Source of the DNA: Halorubrum sp. Atlit-26R
GTDB taxonomy: Archaea; Halobacteriota; Halobacteria; Halobacteriales; Haloferacaceae
Length of the DNA stretch: 64,000 nt
Reading direction: 5' to 3'
Assembly (NCBI RefSeq): GCF_003666015.1
Contig: NZ_QPLT01000017.1
Coordinates: 1 to 64,000 of the forward strand
A program made the position numbers and the translations under genes. The notes under the pieces are model-generated. The model had not been told where the DNA came from. It saw only the letters and a list, made by a program, of their open reading frames with translations, and did not search any database. Position 1 is the first letter of the stretch; every line of letters begins with the position of its first letter. This document shows positions 16,102 to 27,400 of this stretch, piece after piece.

Positions 16102-16892
16102 TGACCCAAGAGTCACTTGAGAGCTGGACCGACGAGGGCGACGGGCTCCCAGAGACGTGTCTCTCGTTCGAACTCCGCGGAGAGTGGGGTCACTTTCGAC
16201 GGGTTGAGGGGAACATCGTCAAACAGACGTACCGGATCATTCCCCGGACGACCGTCGCCGGCCTCGTCGCCGCGATGCTCGGACTAGACCGAGACAGCTA
16301 CTACGAGGCGTTCAGCCAGAACGTGTCGGCTGTCGCGGTGGAGCCGATCGACGAGCTCCGAGCGATCAATATGCCGATGAACACGCTCTCGACGGCCAAA
16401 GAGCACATGACGACGATGCCCAGCCGCGGGCATGCACGGATCTCGATGCCGGACCCGTCGGAACTCCGCCAGCAACATAACTACGAGGTGCTGGTCGAAC
16501 CGGCCTACCGTGTCGACCTTCAGCTCGCGAACGACGATCTCCGAGGCCGACTGCAGGACCGACTCCGCGATGGGACGTCCTACTACCCGCCGAGTCTCGG
16601 CCTCTCGGAGCATCTTGCAGAGGTCACGTATCTCGGCGAGTTCGAGGTAACGCCACACGAGCGCGAGACTGCCAATGTCGATTCGGCGGTACTCGAAGCC
16701 GTCGATAGCGTCGAACTTACCCCTGAAACGGAGGTCAAAGTCGAACGGTCACCGGCGTTTATGGCGGCCGACGAAGGTGGTCGGACGACGACAGCGTTCC
16801 AGTCGATTGCGTACGCAACTGGAGCGGAGCCACTCCGAGTACATGATGTCAAGACCCACGAGGTCGACGGTCGACGGGTGATGTTCTCGTGA
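16101..16892 (+). CDS. cas5: Cascade subunit Cas5 (type I-B)
   Basis: A 263-residue RAMP that caps the 5' handle of the crRNA. The N-terminal CLSFELRGEWGHFRRVEGN, followed by TYRIIPRTTVAGLVAAMLG, is typical of Cas5 proteins. I chose ATG 16101, whose A is the last base of the cas7 TGA; a GTG one codon earlier is possible. cas3 starts 19 bp after the stop. Confidence 0.93.
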   Translation: MTQESLESWTDEGDGLPETCLSFELRGEWGHFRRVEGNIVKQTYRIIPRTTVAGLVAAMLGLDRDSYYEAFSQNVSAVAVEPIDELRAINMPMNTLSTAKEHMTTMPSRGHARISMPDPSELRQQHNYEVLVEPAYRVDLQLANDDLRGRLQDRLRDGTSYYPPSLGLSEHLAEVTYLGEFEVTPHERETANVDSAVLEAVDSVELTPETEVKVERSPAFMAADEGGRTTTAFQSIAYATGAEPLRVHDVKTHEVDGRRVMFS

Positions 16893-16911
16893 GCCGCGAG
16901 GGGGCGTAGTC

Positions 16912-19599
16912 ATGGTCGATTTCACCGACCGACCGTCACACATCGGACCAGACGGGGAACAGATCCCACTCGAAGAGCATCTCGACGACGTCCGCGAGCG
17001 GGTCGGATGGCTCGTCCCCGACGACGCCGAGACGCCGGAGGGGAACTCACTCTCCGAGTTGGCGGAGGTGGTGACACGAGTCCACGATTTCGGAAAGTTG
17101 ACCGCGTGGTTCCGCGAGCATCTCCTTTCGGACGACGCACAGCCAGCTGGACCGAAACACCACGCCCCGATATCGGCGCTACTCGCCCACTACGCGTTGG
17201 AGGCACGCGGGTTCGACGGCGCCGATCAGCTCGTCGGCTTTCTGGCCGTCGCGAGACACCACGGACGCCTCCCCGATACCGCCGACTACGTGCACCGAGC
17301 GAGCGTCGAGCAGTCTGGACGGATACAGACACTCTACCGGTCCGACGCGCTCGAACAGGCAGCACACATCGACGAGACGGTTCCTGAACTCGCTGAGGCA
17401 CTCGTGGACCGAGCGACGGGCGGTGCTGGAGACTGGGAAACGTTCCACGAACGGCTCGCCGATTCCGATACAGCCATCGAGCTCCCGTGGGTCGCGGAAG
17501 CCGTCTGTAGCGGCCGGCGACTTCGCCCCGCACCGGAGAAACTTCCTCCCAGCTTCTACGAGTCAGTGCTACAGGTCTGGAGTGCGCTCGTTTTCGCCGA
17601 CAAGGCGAGCGCGACGTACCTATCGACCGGAATCGAAATCGGCCGGAAGGCCTACCGGTCGCCGACCCCTGGGCGGCTAGAAATCGACGCGTACATCGAC
17701 AAACTCCAGACTGAGAACGCTGAGACAGAGCTGGACCCGCGCACGGAACAGATGAACGAGCGGCGCGAGGACGCTCGACAGGAGGTTCACGCTCGCGCCA
17801 AAGAGTTCGTCCATGACGATCGGAACGTCGCGACGCTGACGCTCCCGACGGGCATGGGGAAGACACTCACTGGACTGGACGCCGCCCTAACAGTGCTCGA
17901 GGGGAGTGAGATGGCGTCGAACCCTAACGAGGGGCGTCTTGTCTATGCACTGCCGTACACGTCTATTATCGATCAGGTGGCTGAACAGAGCCGCGAACTG
18001 TTCGGGACCGGTGAGAGAGGCGAACGGCTCACCGTCGACCACCACCTTGCGGATACCCTCGTCTCGCCGCCGGACGAGCCCGAATCAGTCGCCGACGACG
18101 CCGTCGAGAACGTCGCCGCCCTCCTCGGCGAGAGCTGGCGGTCGGGGATGGTCGTGACGACGTTCGTCCAGGTGTTCGAGAGTCTGGCCGGGCCGACAAA
18201 CGCCCGCTCGATGAAGCTCCCCTCGCTGTACGGGAGCGTGGTAGTTCTTGACGAACCGCAGGCGCTGCCGCTCGAGTGGTGGCCGCTTGTGGACCGGCTG
18301 GTCGAACTGTTGACCGAGGAGTACGGTGCGTCGGTGATCGCCATGACGGCCACTCAGCCCGAACTCCTGTCTGCGGGCGACCGAGAGCCGTTCTCCCTTG
18401 TCGCGGATCCTGATCCGTACTACGACGAGCTGGACCGGCTCGACTTCGTGCTTCACCCGTCCGCGATCGCGATGCTTCCCGGGCAGGACAGTGAAGAGAG
18501 CGACACGATCGACGACGACGCGCAGTCAGCAGCACTCTCCTACGACCGAGCCGGCGACCTCGTTGCGACCCGGGCCGACGACGGCGATTCGGTGTTGGCG
18601 ATCTGCAACACGATCGACAGCGCGCGTGAGCTCGCCGAGTCAGTTGCCGACCGAACAATACCAGTGGACGTCAATGAGGTGTACGACGAACTGCTCAACG
18701 ACGCGGATGAATCGACCGAATCGATACCGCCCAAGCGAACGAGTGCCGACGCGGTCCGTCGACGACGCTCGGGGCAACCGCTGTTGGTCCACCTCACGAC
18801 ACGCCACCGGCCGTGTGACCGACGCCACCTCATCGACGTGGCGTCCGACCTCGCCGAAGCGGGTGAACCAGTGTTGTTCGTCTCCACCCAGCTGGTCGAG
18901 GCCGGCGTCGACGTGAGCTTCGACGAGGTCATCCGTGATTTCGCGCCGATGGACAGCCTCGTACAGGCTGCGGGTCGGTGTAACCGGTCATACGGCCACG
19001 ACCGTGGGCGCGTGACGGTCTGGCAGCTTGCGCCGCCGCCGAACCGTGAGACAACGCCCGCAAGCGCGGTCTACGGTCGAGGAGAGAGTCTCACCAAATT
19101 GACTGGCCAAGCGCTGGCAACGGTCTACGACGGTGACCCGATGCCCGAGCCAGACGTTACTCGAAACGCCGTCGAACACTACTTCGACCTGCTCGATGGG
19201 CGTGATGTCGGTGCCGACGAGTACGTGGAATACCTCGAGCGGGCAGAAGCCGAACAGCTCGGGCGACTCTCGCTCATCGACGAGCGGCCCGCCGTCGACG
19301 TGATCGTGACGAGAACGGCCGATGAGCGCGAGACCGTCGAAGAGATCCGGCGAGCGTTCGGCGAGTACCGGTGGGACGACCTGGACGGCCTCGTCGAGTC
19401 GACCGCGGACTGGCAGGTCTCCGTTCCCGTCTACCCCGGCGACGACGACACGATGGAGAAGCTCGCTGCATGCGAGCCGCTGTTCCCCGACACCGACCGG
19501 CTGGTGCTCGACGGGCGCCCGGGACGGCATGACGGCTACTTCGACGCCACCGACGGCGTCGTCATCCCTGACACGAGCGTGGAGGCACGTCTACTGTGA
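16912..19599 (+). CDS. cas3: CRISPR nuclease-helicase Cas3 (HD plus SF2)
   Basis: An 895-residue Cas3 with both domains in one chain. The N-terminal HD nuclease has VHDFGK (H58, D59), KHHAPISA and ARHHGRLPD. The helicase has motif I LPTGMGKT (~311-318), a DEPQ box in VVLDEPQAL (D447, the variant usual in I-B), motif III MTATQPE, and motif VI QAAGRCNRS (~685). Cas3 is recruited by target-bound Cascade and degrades the non-target strand. No catalytic loss is seen. It overlaps cas4 by 4 bp. Confidence 0.96.
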   Translation: MVDFTDRPSHIGPDGEQIPLEEHLDDVRERVGWLVPDDAETPEGNSLSELAEVVTRVHDFGKLTAWFREHLLSDDAQPAGPKHHAPISALLAHYALEARGFDGADQLVGFLAVARHHGRLPDTADYVHRASVEQSGRIQTLYRSDALEQAAHIDETVPELAEALVDRATGGAGDWETFHERLADSDTAIELPWVAEAVCSGRRLRPAPEKLPPSFYESVLQVWSALVFADKASATYLSTGIEIGRKAYRSPTPGRLEIDAYIDKLQTENAETELDPRTEQMNERREDARQEVHARAKEFVHDDRNVATLTLPTGMGKTLTGLDAALTVLEGSEMASNPNEGRLVYALPYTSIIDQVAEQSRELFGTGERGERLTVDHHLADTLVSPPDEPESVADDAVENVAALLGESWRSGMVVTTFVQVFESLAGPTNARSMKLPSLYGSVVVLDEPQALPLEWWPLVDRLVELLTEEYGASVIAMTATQPELLSAGDREPFSLVADPDPYYDELDRLDFVLHPSAIAMLPGQDSEESDTIDDDAQSAALSYDRAGDLVATRADDGDSVLAICNTIDSARELAESVADRTIPVDVNEVYDELLNDADESTESIPPKRTSADAVRRRRSGQPLLVHLTTRHRPCDRRHLIDVASDLAEAGEPVLFVSTQLVEAGVDVSFDEVIRDFAPMDSLVQAAGRCNRSYGHDRGRVTVWQLAPPPNRETTPASAVYGRGESLTKLTGQALATVYDGDPMPEPDVTRNAVEHYFDLLDGRDVGADEYVEYLERAEAEQLGRLSLIDERPAVDVIVTRTADERETVEEIRRAFGEYRWDDLDGLVESTADWQVSVPVYPGDDDTMEKLAACEPLFPDTDRLVLDGRPGRHDGYFDATDGVVIPDTSVEARLL

Positions 19600-20141
19600 G
19601 CGATCCCGTCTCTCGGCTGGTGGCCACGGCACAGGGCGACGCCGTCGACAACCCGTTTCGCGTCACTGGCGTGATGATGCAGTACTACTACGTCTGTGAA
19701 CGCGAGCTCTGGTTCGAGAGCCGGAACGTCGAAATCGACCGGGAGAACGCAAGCGTTGCCCGAGGGACTCGCGTCGATGAATCCTCCTATGGCGAACGTT
19801 CACAGGAGAACCTTCGACTCGGGATGATCGCTCTCGACCTACTTGAAGACGGTCGGGTGGTGGAGGTGAAACCCTCATCAACGTTGACAGAGCCAGCGCG
19901 AATGCAGCTCTCGTACTACCTCTGGTACCTCGATCGGGTATTAGGCGTCGAACGTGAGGGCGTGTTGGCACACCCGACTGAGCGTCGACGTGAGGACGTT
20001 TCCCTCGACGACGACCGATGCGACAAAGTCGAGTCGGCAATCCGAGGGATTCACACGATCGTGACCGCAGACAGCCCGCCGGAAGCCACTGAGAAACCGT
20101 ACTGCGAGTCGTGTGCCTATCACGACTTCTGTTGGGTCTGA
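19596..20141 (+). CDS. cas4: CRISPR adaptation nuclease Cas4
   Basis: A 181-residue RecB-like nuclease starting at a GTG that overlaps the cas3 TGA. An iron-sulfur cluster site is formed by C34 (YYYVCERELW) and the C-terminal C170, C173 and C179 (CESCAYHDFC). The catalytic core is VVEVKPSS (E90, K92), with QLSYYLWYLD further on. Cas4 trims prespacers and selects their PAM end for Cas1-Cas2. cas1 begins 2 bp after the stop. Confidence 0.95.
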   Translation: MSDPVSRLVATAQGDAVDNPFRVTGVMMQYYYVCERELWFESRNVEIDRENASVARGTRVDESSYGERSQENLRLGMIALDLLEDGRVVEVKPSSTLTEPARMQLSYYLWYLDRVLGVEREGVLAHPTERRREDVSLDDDRCDKVESAIRGIHTIVTADSPPEATEKPYCESCAYHDFCWV

Positions 20142-20143
20142 TC

Positions 20144-21136
20144 ATGGACAAGAACTACCACATCTTTTCGGACGGCCGCATCGAACGGAGCGAGGATACA
20201 GTTAGGTTGGAGACCGATGATGGCGAGAAAAAACATATCCCCGTCGAACACGCTGAGGCGATCTACCTGCACGGACAGATCGACTTCAACACGCGGCTGA
20301 TGTCGTTTCTCAATGACCACGGCGTTGCTGTCCATGTCTTCGGATGGAACGATCGCTATGCAGGGTCACTGATGCCCGAACGCGGGCAGACGAGCGGTCG
20401 AACTGTCGTCGAGCAGGTCCGGGCGTACGACGATCCCGAGCAACGGCAGTCTCTCGCTGCCTCGTTCGTCCGTGGGAGTATCCACAACATGCGGACGAAC
20501 GTCACGTACTACGACAGTCGGGAGTACGAGCTCGGTGGCGTAATCGAGGAGTTGGACAACGCGACTGCGCGTATCGACGACGCTGGCGATATCTCCGAGC
20601 TCATGGGTGTGGAAGCGACGGCCCGGAGAGCGTACTACCAGACGTTCGAGGCGGTTCTTCCCGACTCGTTCGCGTTCGACGGCCGAGAGTACAATCCACC
20701 ACCGAATCCGGTGAACGCGCTCATTTCGTTCGGGAACAGTATGGTGTACGCAAACTGTGTCTCCGCAATCCGTGCTACCGCACTTGACCCGACCATCAGC
20801 TATCTCCACGAGCCGGGAGAACGGCGCTACTCCCTTTCGTTGGATATTGCCGACCTGTTCAAACCAGTGTTAACGGATCGGCTGCTGTTCAGACTGGTCA
20901 ACCGTAAGCAGATCAGCCGGGACGATTTCCGAGACGAGGTCGGCTCCTGTCTACTTAATGAGGAAGGGCGAACGACGTTTCTGAAGGAGTTTGAGGAGAC
21001 ACTCGAACGAACAGTCGAGCATCCGACGCTGAACCGGAAGGTGAGCTATCAGTATCTGCTTCGCTTGGAGGTATACAAGCTCAAAAAGCACTTGTTAACC
21101 GGCGAATCCTATGATTCGTTCAAGCGGTGGTGGTAG
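20144..21136 (+). CDS. cas1: CRISPR integrase Cas1 (type I-B)
   Basis: A 330-residue integrase subunit. Metal ligands are visible: E157 in LMGVEATAR, H222 in YLHEPGERR, and the aspartates of SLSLDIADLF (D234/D237). I chose ATG 20144 (MDKNYHIFSDGRIER); a longer frame would overlap cas4 and lacks family-like sequence. It abuts cas2 with no gap. Length and motifs are normal, so adaptation should work. Confidence 0.96.
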   Translation: MDKNYHIFSDGRIERSEDTVRLETDDGEKKHIPVEHAEAIYLHGQIDFNTRLMSFLNDHGVAVHVFGWNDRYAGSLMPERGQTSGRTVVEQVRAYDDPEQRQSLAASFVRGSIHNMRTNVTYYDSREYELGGVIEELDNATARIDDAGDISELMGVEATARRAYYQTFEAVLPDSFAFDGREYNPPPNPVNALISFGNSMVYANCVSAIRATALDPTISYLHEPGERRYSLSLDIADLFKPVLTDRLLFRLVNRKQISRDDFRDEVGSCLLNEEGRTTFLKEFEETLERTVEHPTLNRKVSYQYLLRLEVYKLKKHLLTGESYDSFKRWW

Positions 21137-21397
21137 ATGTACGTCATCGTCGTCTACGACATGGAGGCTGACAGGACCCACCTGATGCTGAAGCTCTGTC
21201 GCCGATATCTTGTTCATGTTCAGAACTCAGTACTGGAAGGGGAAATCTCGGAGGGAGATCTAGCGACACTGAAGGGAGAGATTGAAGATCTCCTTCAGGA
21301 GGGAGAGTCAGTCATGGTCTACGAACTCTCTTCGGACCGGCTATTGAACCGTACCGTGTACGGGGACGACCCGACCGAAGATAGTCGGTTCCTCTAG
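21137..21397 (+). CDS. cas2: CRISPR adaptation protein Cas2
   Basis: An 86-residue ferredoxin-like protein beginning MYVIVVYDMEADRTHLMLKL, with the first-strand aspartate (D8) of the Cas2 family and the closing strand SVMVYELSSDR. It bridges two Cas1 dimers in the integration complex. It is the last gene of the eight-gene operon, and the leader begins right after its stop. Confidence 0.95.
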   Translation: MYVIVVYDMEADRTHLMLKLCRRYLVHVQNSVLEGEISEGDLATLKGEIEDLLQEGESVMVYELSSDRLLNRTVYGDDPTEDSRFL

Positions 21398-21498
21398 CTG
21401 ATGTCGACCCCCAGGGGGTTTGGGGGGGATTGCGGGTCGACGGAAATGATGAAGTGTATTCCACTGGTAGAGGTGGTATGGTGGGCAAAATCACCATG
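21398..21498 (+). promoter_or_regulatory. CRISPR leader
   Basis: A 101-bp stretch between cas2 and the first repeat. GTCGACCC (21403-21410) is repeated inverted as GGGTCGAC (21434-21441), enclosing a C-run and a G-rich run. The A/T-richer part AAATGATGAAGTGTATTCC (21444-21462) could hold the array promoter. New spacers are expected to enter at its right edge; the repeats nearest to it are the least degenerate, consistent with this being the leader side. Confidence 0.75.
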
Positions 21499-24400
21499 GT
21501 TTCAGACGTACCCTCGTGGGGTTGAAGCCTTCCGGTAGGCCTCCTGGAGGCTCTCCGTCTGCGCCGTTTCAGACGTACCCTCGTGGGGTTGAAGCACGAC
21601 CTCGCCCTCGAGCACGATCTCCGAGTCCGGGTTTCAGACGTACCCTCGTGGGGTTGAAGCGGTCCTGGAGGAACGCCGACGTCGACCTCGTGGTTCGGTT
21701 TCAGACGTACCCTCGTGGGGTTGAAGCGGCTCGTCGTGGGCGAACACCCAGATCCAGGGGTCGCGTTTCAGACGTACCCTCGTGGGGTTGAAGCGCGATG
21801 AGGATGAGGCGGTCGCGGTTGTCCGTCGCGGTTTCAGACGTACCCTCGTGGGGTTGAAGCCCTGAGTGCAAGGTCGCGGCCTCGATCGACGAGTTGTTTC
21901 AGACGTACCCTCGTGGGGTTGAAGCGAGCTCGGCGTCGCTCGGGCCGCCGTCGACGACGGTTTCAGACGTACCCTCGTGGGGTTGAAGCTACCGGAACCC
22001 CCTGAGCGCCGTGAAACGCTCGCCCGTTTCAGACGTACCCTCGTGGGGTTGAAGCACGACCTCGCCCTCGAGCACGATCTCCGAGTCCGGTTTCAGACGT
22101 ACCCTCGTGGGGTTGAAGCGCTTCGTCACGGTAGCAGTCGCCGCGCATCGTCATCGGTTTCAGACGTACCCTCGTGGGGTTGAAGCTCGGTCGGGTGCTC
22201 GTTGTCCTGCGAGGAGTGCTTGGTTTCAGACGTACCCTCGTGGGGTTGAAGCGGCTCCGGCAAAGCCCAGGGGAAGGTCGAAGTTGTTTCAGACGTACCC
22301 TCGTGGGGTTGAAGCGTCGAGGTCGCCGCTCCCGAGGTGATGGACGTCGAGTTTCAGACGTACCCTCGTGGGGTTGAAGCAGCCAGGGCCTACCGCTCGA
22401 GGTCCTCGCTGCGAGCGTTTCAGACGTACCCTCGTGGGGTTGAAGCTTGAAGTCGAACTGGTCGCCGTACTCGTCGACGACGTCGTTTCAGACGTACCCT
22501 CGTGGGGTTGAAGCGGCTCGAGGAGGAGCTCGTGGAGCGTGAAGTCCAGGGTTTCAGACGTACCCTCGTGGGGTTGAAGCAACTCGTACAGCCCGCGAGC
22601 GACACGCCGAACCCAGGGTTTCAGACGTACCCTCGTGGGGTTGAAGCACGACGACGGCGAGCGTGAGGCGGTTGGTGCCGTAGTTTCAGACGTACCCTCG
22701 TGGGGTTGAAGCAGGAGTTGGCACTGCCGCTCGTTGAAGTCGCCGATCGTTTCAGACGTACCCTCGTGGGGTTGAAGCACGCGTCTGAAGTCAACGGAGG
22801 GCCGCTCAATGACTAGTTTCAGACGTACCCTCGTGGGGTTGAAGCACGTTGGCGACCAGCTGGAGCACGCGTCGCTGCTCGCGTTTCAGACGTACCCTCG
22901 TGGGGTTGAAGCGCATCTTCGCTCAGACCGTCCTCGACGTCGACGAAGTTTCAGACGTACCCTCGTGGGGTTGAAGCCGCGTCGACGCGAAACACGAGCG
23001 CGCCGAGCAGCAGTTTCAGACGTACCCTCGTGGGGTTGAAGCCTCCTGATTGGCGAGCGTGTCGGCCTCCGTCTCCCCGTTTCAGACGTACCCTCGTGGG
23101 GTTGAAGCCGACGCTGTGTCGGGAGACGGGGTGAACGACCACGGGTTTCAGACGTACCCTCGTGGGGTTGAAGCCGCGACGGCGTCGACGCGCCGGTCAA
23201 CACGCGGTTTCAGACGTACCCTCGTGGGGTTGAAGCGCGAGATAGCGCCCGAGGACTGATCAGAGCTCACAGGTTTCAGACGTACCCTCGTGGGGTTGAA
23301 GCGAATGGACCGAGGTCAGCGAGACGCGCGATCCCGGTTTCAGACGTACCCTCGTGGGGTTGAAGCCACAAGTTCGTCCGTATCCCAGACGGATCGACCA
23401 AGTTTCAGACGTACCCTCGTGGGGTTGAAGCGTCGCGATCATCGACATCATCGATGCCATCGCGACGTGTTTCAGACGTACCCTCGTGGGGTTGAAGCGA
23501 GGTGACGCTCAACACCAACGGCGATCTCCAGGTTTCAGACGTACCCTCGTGGGGTTGAAGCGACCGTCCCGCGATGGACGAAGTCGAGGAGGACAGGCGT
23601 TTCAGACGTACCCTCGTGGGGTTGAAGCTGTTGGCTACCGCAGGTCGTGAGCCGCTGCTCTCGGTGTTTCAGACGTACCCTCGTGGGGTTGAAGCAACCA
23701 GTTCTGGAGTGACTGGAGTCGCGAGCGCGCAGTTTCAGACGTACCCTCGTGGGGTTGAAGCTGCGGGCCGTCGAGCGCGGTCAGCGCGTCCCGCTCGTTT
23801 CAGACGTACCCTCGTGGGGTTGAAGCTTTCCGACCGGCGGGGCGTGTGGGTGCCGGCCATCGTTTCAGACGTACCCTCGTGGGGTTGAAGCGGTTGACGA
23901 CCCCGAGACAATCCGCGGATGACCGAGGTTTCAGACGTACCCTCGTGGGGTTGAAGCGTGTCCGTCTGACCCCCACCACTTGCGTCGTCAGAGTTTCAGA
24001 CGTACCCTCGTGGGGTTGAAGCGTTGACTCCAAGACGGGCGACGTGGCGACCGACGCGTTTCAGACGTACCCTCGTGGGGTTGAAGCGCTAAACGTCTGT
24101 GGCGATCCGAGTGTCTGGATCGGCGTTTCAGACGTACCCTCGTGGGGTTGAAGCAAGGACCAATATCTGACGACGTTTAGCGTGCGCCTCGTTTCAGACG
24201 TACCCTCGTGGGGTTGAAGCGCAAGCGCGGACGCATCCAAGTCGGGCCGACCATGGTTTCAGACGTACCCTCGTGGGGTTGAAGCCTTCATGAACTCGGT
24301 GATGGACGCGACCTCGGCGACGTTTCAGACGTACCCTCGTGGGGTTGAAGCGGCGAAGTCGGTCAGAACACTGGCAAGGTCGTTATCGTTTCAGACGTAC

Positions 24401-27400
24401 CCTCGTGGGGTTGAAGCAGACGGTGCCGGGCGTGACGAGCGAGCGTCTTGCCGAGTTTCAGACGTACCCTCGTGGGGTTGAAGCTAATACCACCGAAAGC
24501 GCGACGATTAGCGGCGTTGGTTTCAGACGTACCCTCGTGGGGTTGAAGCCTAGCCGATACTAACCGACGAATAAATCAAGACACCGGTTTCAGACGTACC
24601 CTCGTGGGGTTGAAGCTCAGAAAGTTGAAGAACGCCGTTGATCCGGACGACGTTTCAGACGTACCCTCGTGGGGTTGAAGCTCCCGATCGAGGATTCGAA
24701 GCATATCGCGCTGAAAGTTTCAGACGTACCCTCGTGGGGTTGAAGCTAATGTCTGGATAGATACGTCCGAACCAGTATCTGGTTTCAGACGTACCCTCGT
24801 GGGGTTGAAGCTCGTGCCGACGGATCACGGCACGCATCTCCTCCCGGTTTCAGACGTACCCTCGTGGGGTTGAAGCGGGCGGTGCCGTATGTCGCCTGTG
24901 CGAGCGCGCCGAGGTTTCAGACGTACCCTCGTGGGGTTGAAGCCACCCGGGTATTTCGACTCTGCTTAAAAAACACCCGTTTCAGACGTACCCTCGTGGG
25001 GTTGAAGCTCGAGGAACCAGTACCGCGGGCTCAACCCGCGGTTTCAGACGTACCCTCGTGGGGTTGAAGCCACCACAACACCGGACACAACGACAGACCT
25101 CTCGACGTTTCAGACGTACCCTCGTGGGGTTGAAGCACCTCGTGGAGGTCGGCCTCTCTGCTTCGGACCGGTTTCAGACGTACCCTCGTGGGGTTGAAGC
25201 GACACTCGCCGCCGCGTCAAGCCGGGCCGCCCCACGGTTTCAGACGTACCCTCGTGGGGTTGAAGCCTTCCAGCCTACGGACTGATGTTGAGCGTATCGC
25301 ACAGTTTCAGACGTACCCTCGTGGGGTTGAAGCGGCGTCGATCTGGACTGGTTCATCTCCGAGATCGGTTTCAGACGTACCCTCGTGGGGTTGAAGCTGG
25401 TCGTCTGTGTGCCGCTGAACCGAGGTCGGTCGCGTTTCAGACGTACCCTCGTGGGGTTGAAGCAACGCGCGAAACCCGCGAGCGGACTCGACCAGATGTG
25501 TTTCAGACGTACCCTCGTGGGGTTGAAGCGTGTGGCCACCGGGTGTATCGCCGAGAAGGTGTACGTGTTTCAGACGTACCCTCGTGGGGTTGAAGCTCAA
25601 CGTCGAGGTCAAGACCGACCTCGTCCTCGAGGTTTCAGACGTACCCTCGTGGGGTTGAAGCTCACGCCGCTCCTGAGCGGTCTGAACAGCATCGTGGTTT
25701 CAGACGTACCCTCGTGGGGTTGAAGCCGTTCGGGGATCACGCCCCTCGGCAAGCTCTGGTTGTTTCAGACGTACCCTCGTGGGGTTGAAGCGACGGGCCG
25801 GCGCGGTGGCGGGAGCTATCGCTGTTGTTTCAGACGTACCCTCGTGGGGTTGAAGCGTTTAGGCTCTGACACGGCGACAATAAACGCAGACGTTTCAGAC
25901 GTACCCTCGTGGGGTTGAAGCCTCCTCGAGATACTCCGGCAACTCGGGCTCGGGGGTTTCAGACGTACCCTCGTGGGGTTGAAGCTCGTCTCTCCGGCCT
26001 CCGCGCTTCGAGTCACCGACGTTTCAGACGTACCCTCGTGGGGTTGAAGCCCGTTGTAGACGACGCTCGGGTCCCCGCCGATAGTTTCAGACGTACCCTC
26101 GTGGGGTTGAAGCCGCTCCGGTAGATCCGTCCGGCGCGACCGGCGGCAGTTTCAGACGTACCCTCGTGGGGTTGAAGCCCTCGCGGCCCGCGACTCCACG
26201 CGTGGACTCTCGGGTTTCAGACGTACCCTCGTGGGGTTGAAGCCCTTCGACAGAGTAAGTTAACGTGTCGCCGTCTGTCGGTTTCAGACGTACCCTCGTG
26301 GGGTTGAAGCCCGTCGGGAACGACGCGCGGGCGGACCTGCACCTCGAGTTTCAGACGTACCCTCGTGGGGTTGAAGCCGCGAGTACGAGGAGGCCGGCGA
26401 CGGCATCCGTATCGTTTCAGACGTACCCTCGTGGGGTTGAAGCCTCGGGCAGCTGGCAGAGTTCGCCGCCGCGTGGTTTCAGACGTACCCTCGTGGGGTT
26501 GAAGCGATGAGTGGCGTCGGACTGTAGGCGCTACTGGTGCGTTTCAGACGTACCCTCGTGGGGTTGAAGCGAGGCCAGCTGGACGTAGTCGTCCGCGTCC
26601 GAGAGGTTTCAGACGTACCCTCGTGGGGTTGAAGCAGCTGGCCGCCTCCGCTCTGCGCGGTCGCCGTCCCAGTTTCAGACGTACCCTCGTGGGGTTGAAG
26701 CGCGCGCAGCGGTCCGTCGAACATCCAGCACGCGAGGGTTTCAGACGTACCCTCGTGGGGTTGAAGCGAACATCGCACACGAACGGAACGGGGAGGATGA
26801 GTTGTTTCAGACGTACCCTCGTGGGGTTGAAGCGGCGGACCGCTCGCGGCGGCCCAGTCGACAGCGGCGTTTCAGACGTACCCTCGTGGGGTTGAAGCGT
26901 GAAAACAGTCTGGTGGGCGGTGTTCATCGTCGAGTTTCAGACGTACCCTCGTGGGGTTGAAGCCCGTCGTCGCGGTACGACCACGGCGGATCGGCATAGG
27001 TTTCAGACGTACCCTCGTGGGGTTGAAGCTGCCCGATCAGCGCCTTCGAGAGTTTCATCGCCCGGTTTCAGACGTACCCTCGTGGGGTTGAAGCACACCA
27101 TTTACCTCGGTTACGTCCGGGAGCGTCAGGTTTCAGACGTACCCTCGTGGGGTTGAAGCGGGAGGTACGTCTCACCGCGATCGTTCGACACCTGAGTTTC
27201 AGACGTACCCTCGTGGGGTTGAAGCCGCGTCTGCCCGGATGAGTTCGCGGATGTACTCGCGTTTCAGACGTACCCTCGTGGGGTTGAAGCACCCCTGAGA
27301 AGCCGACGATCGACCTGTTCGACGGTTTCAGACGTACCCTCGTGGGGTTGAAGCGTCCCGATCGCGGAGACGACCGTGCGCGACGTAATGTTTCAGACGT

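Noticed and set aside
15178-16116. Long minus-strand frame opposite cas7
   Set aside because: A mirror of cas7 codons; no recognised domain and it would run against the operon.
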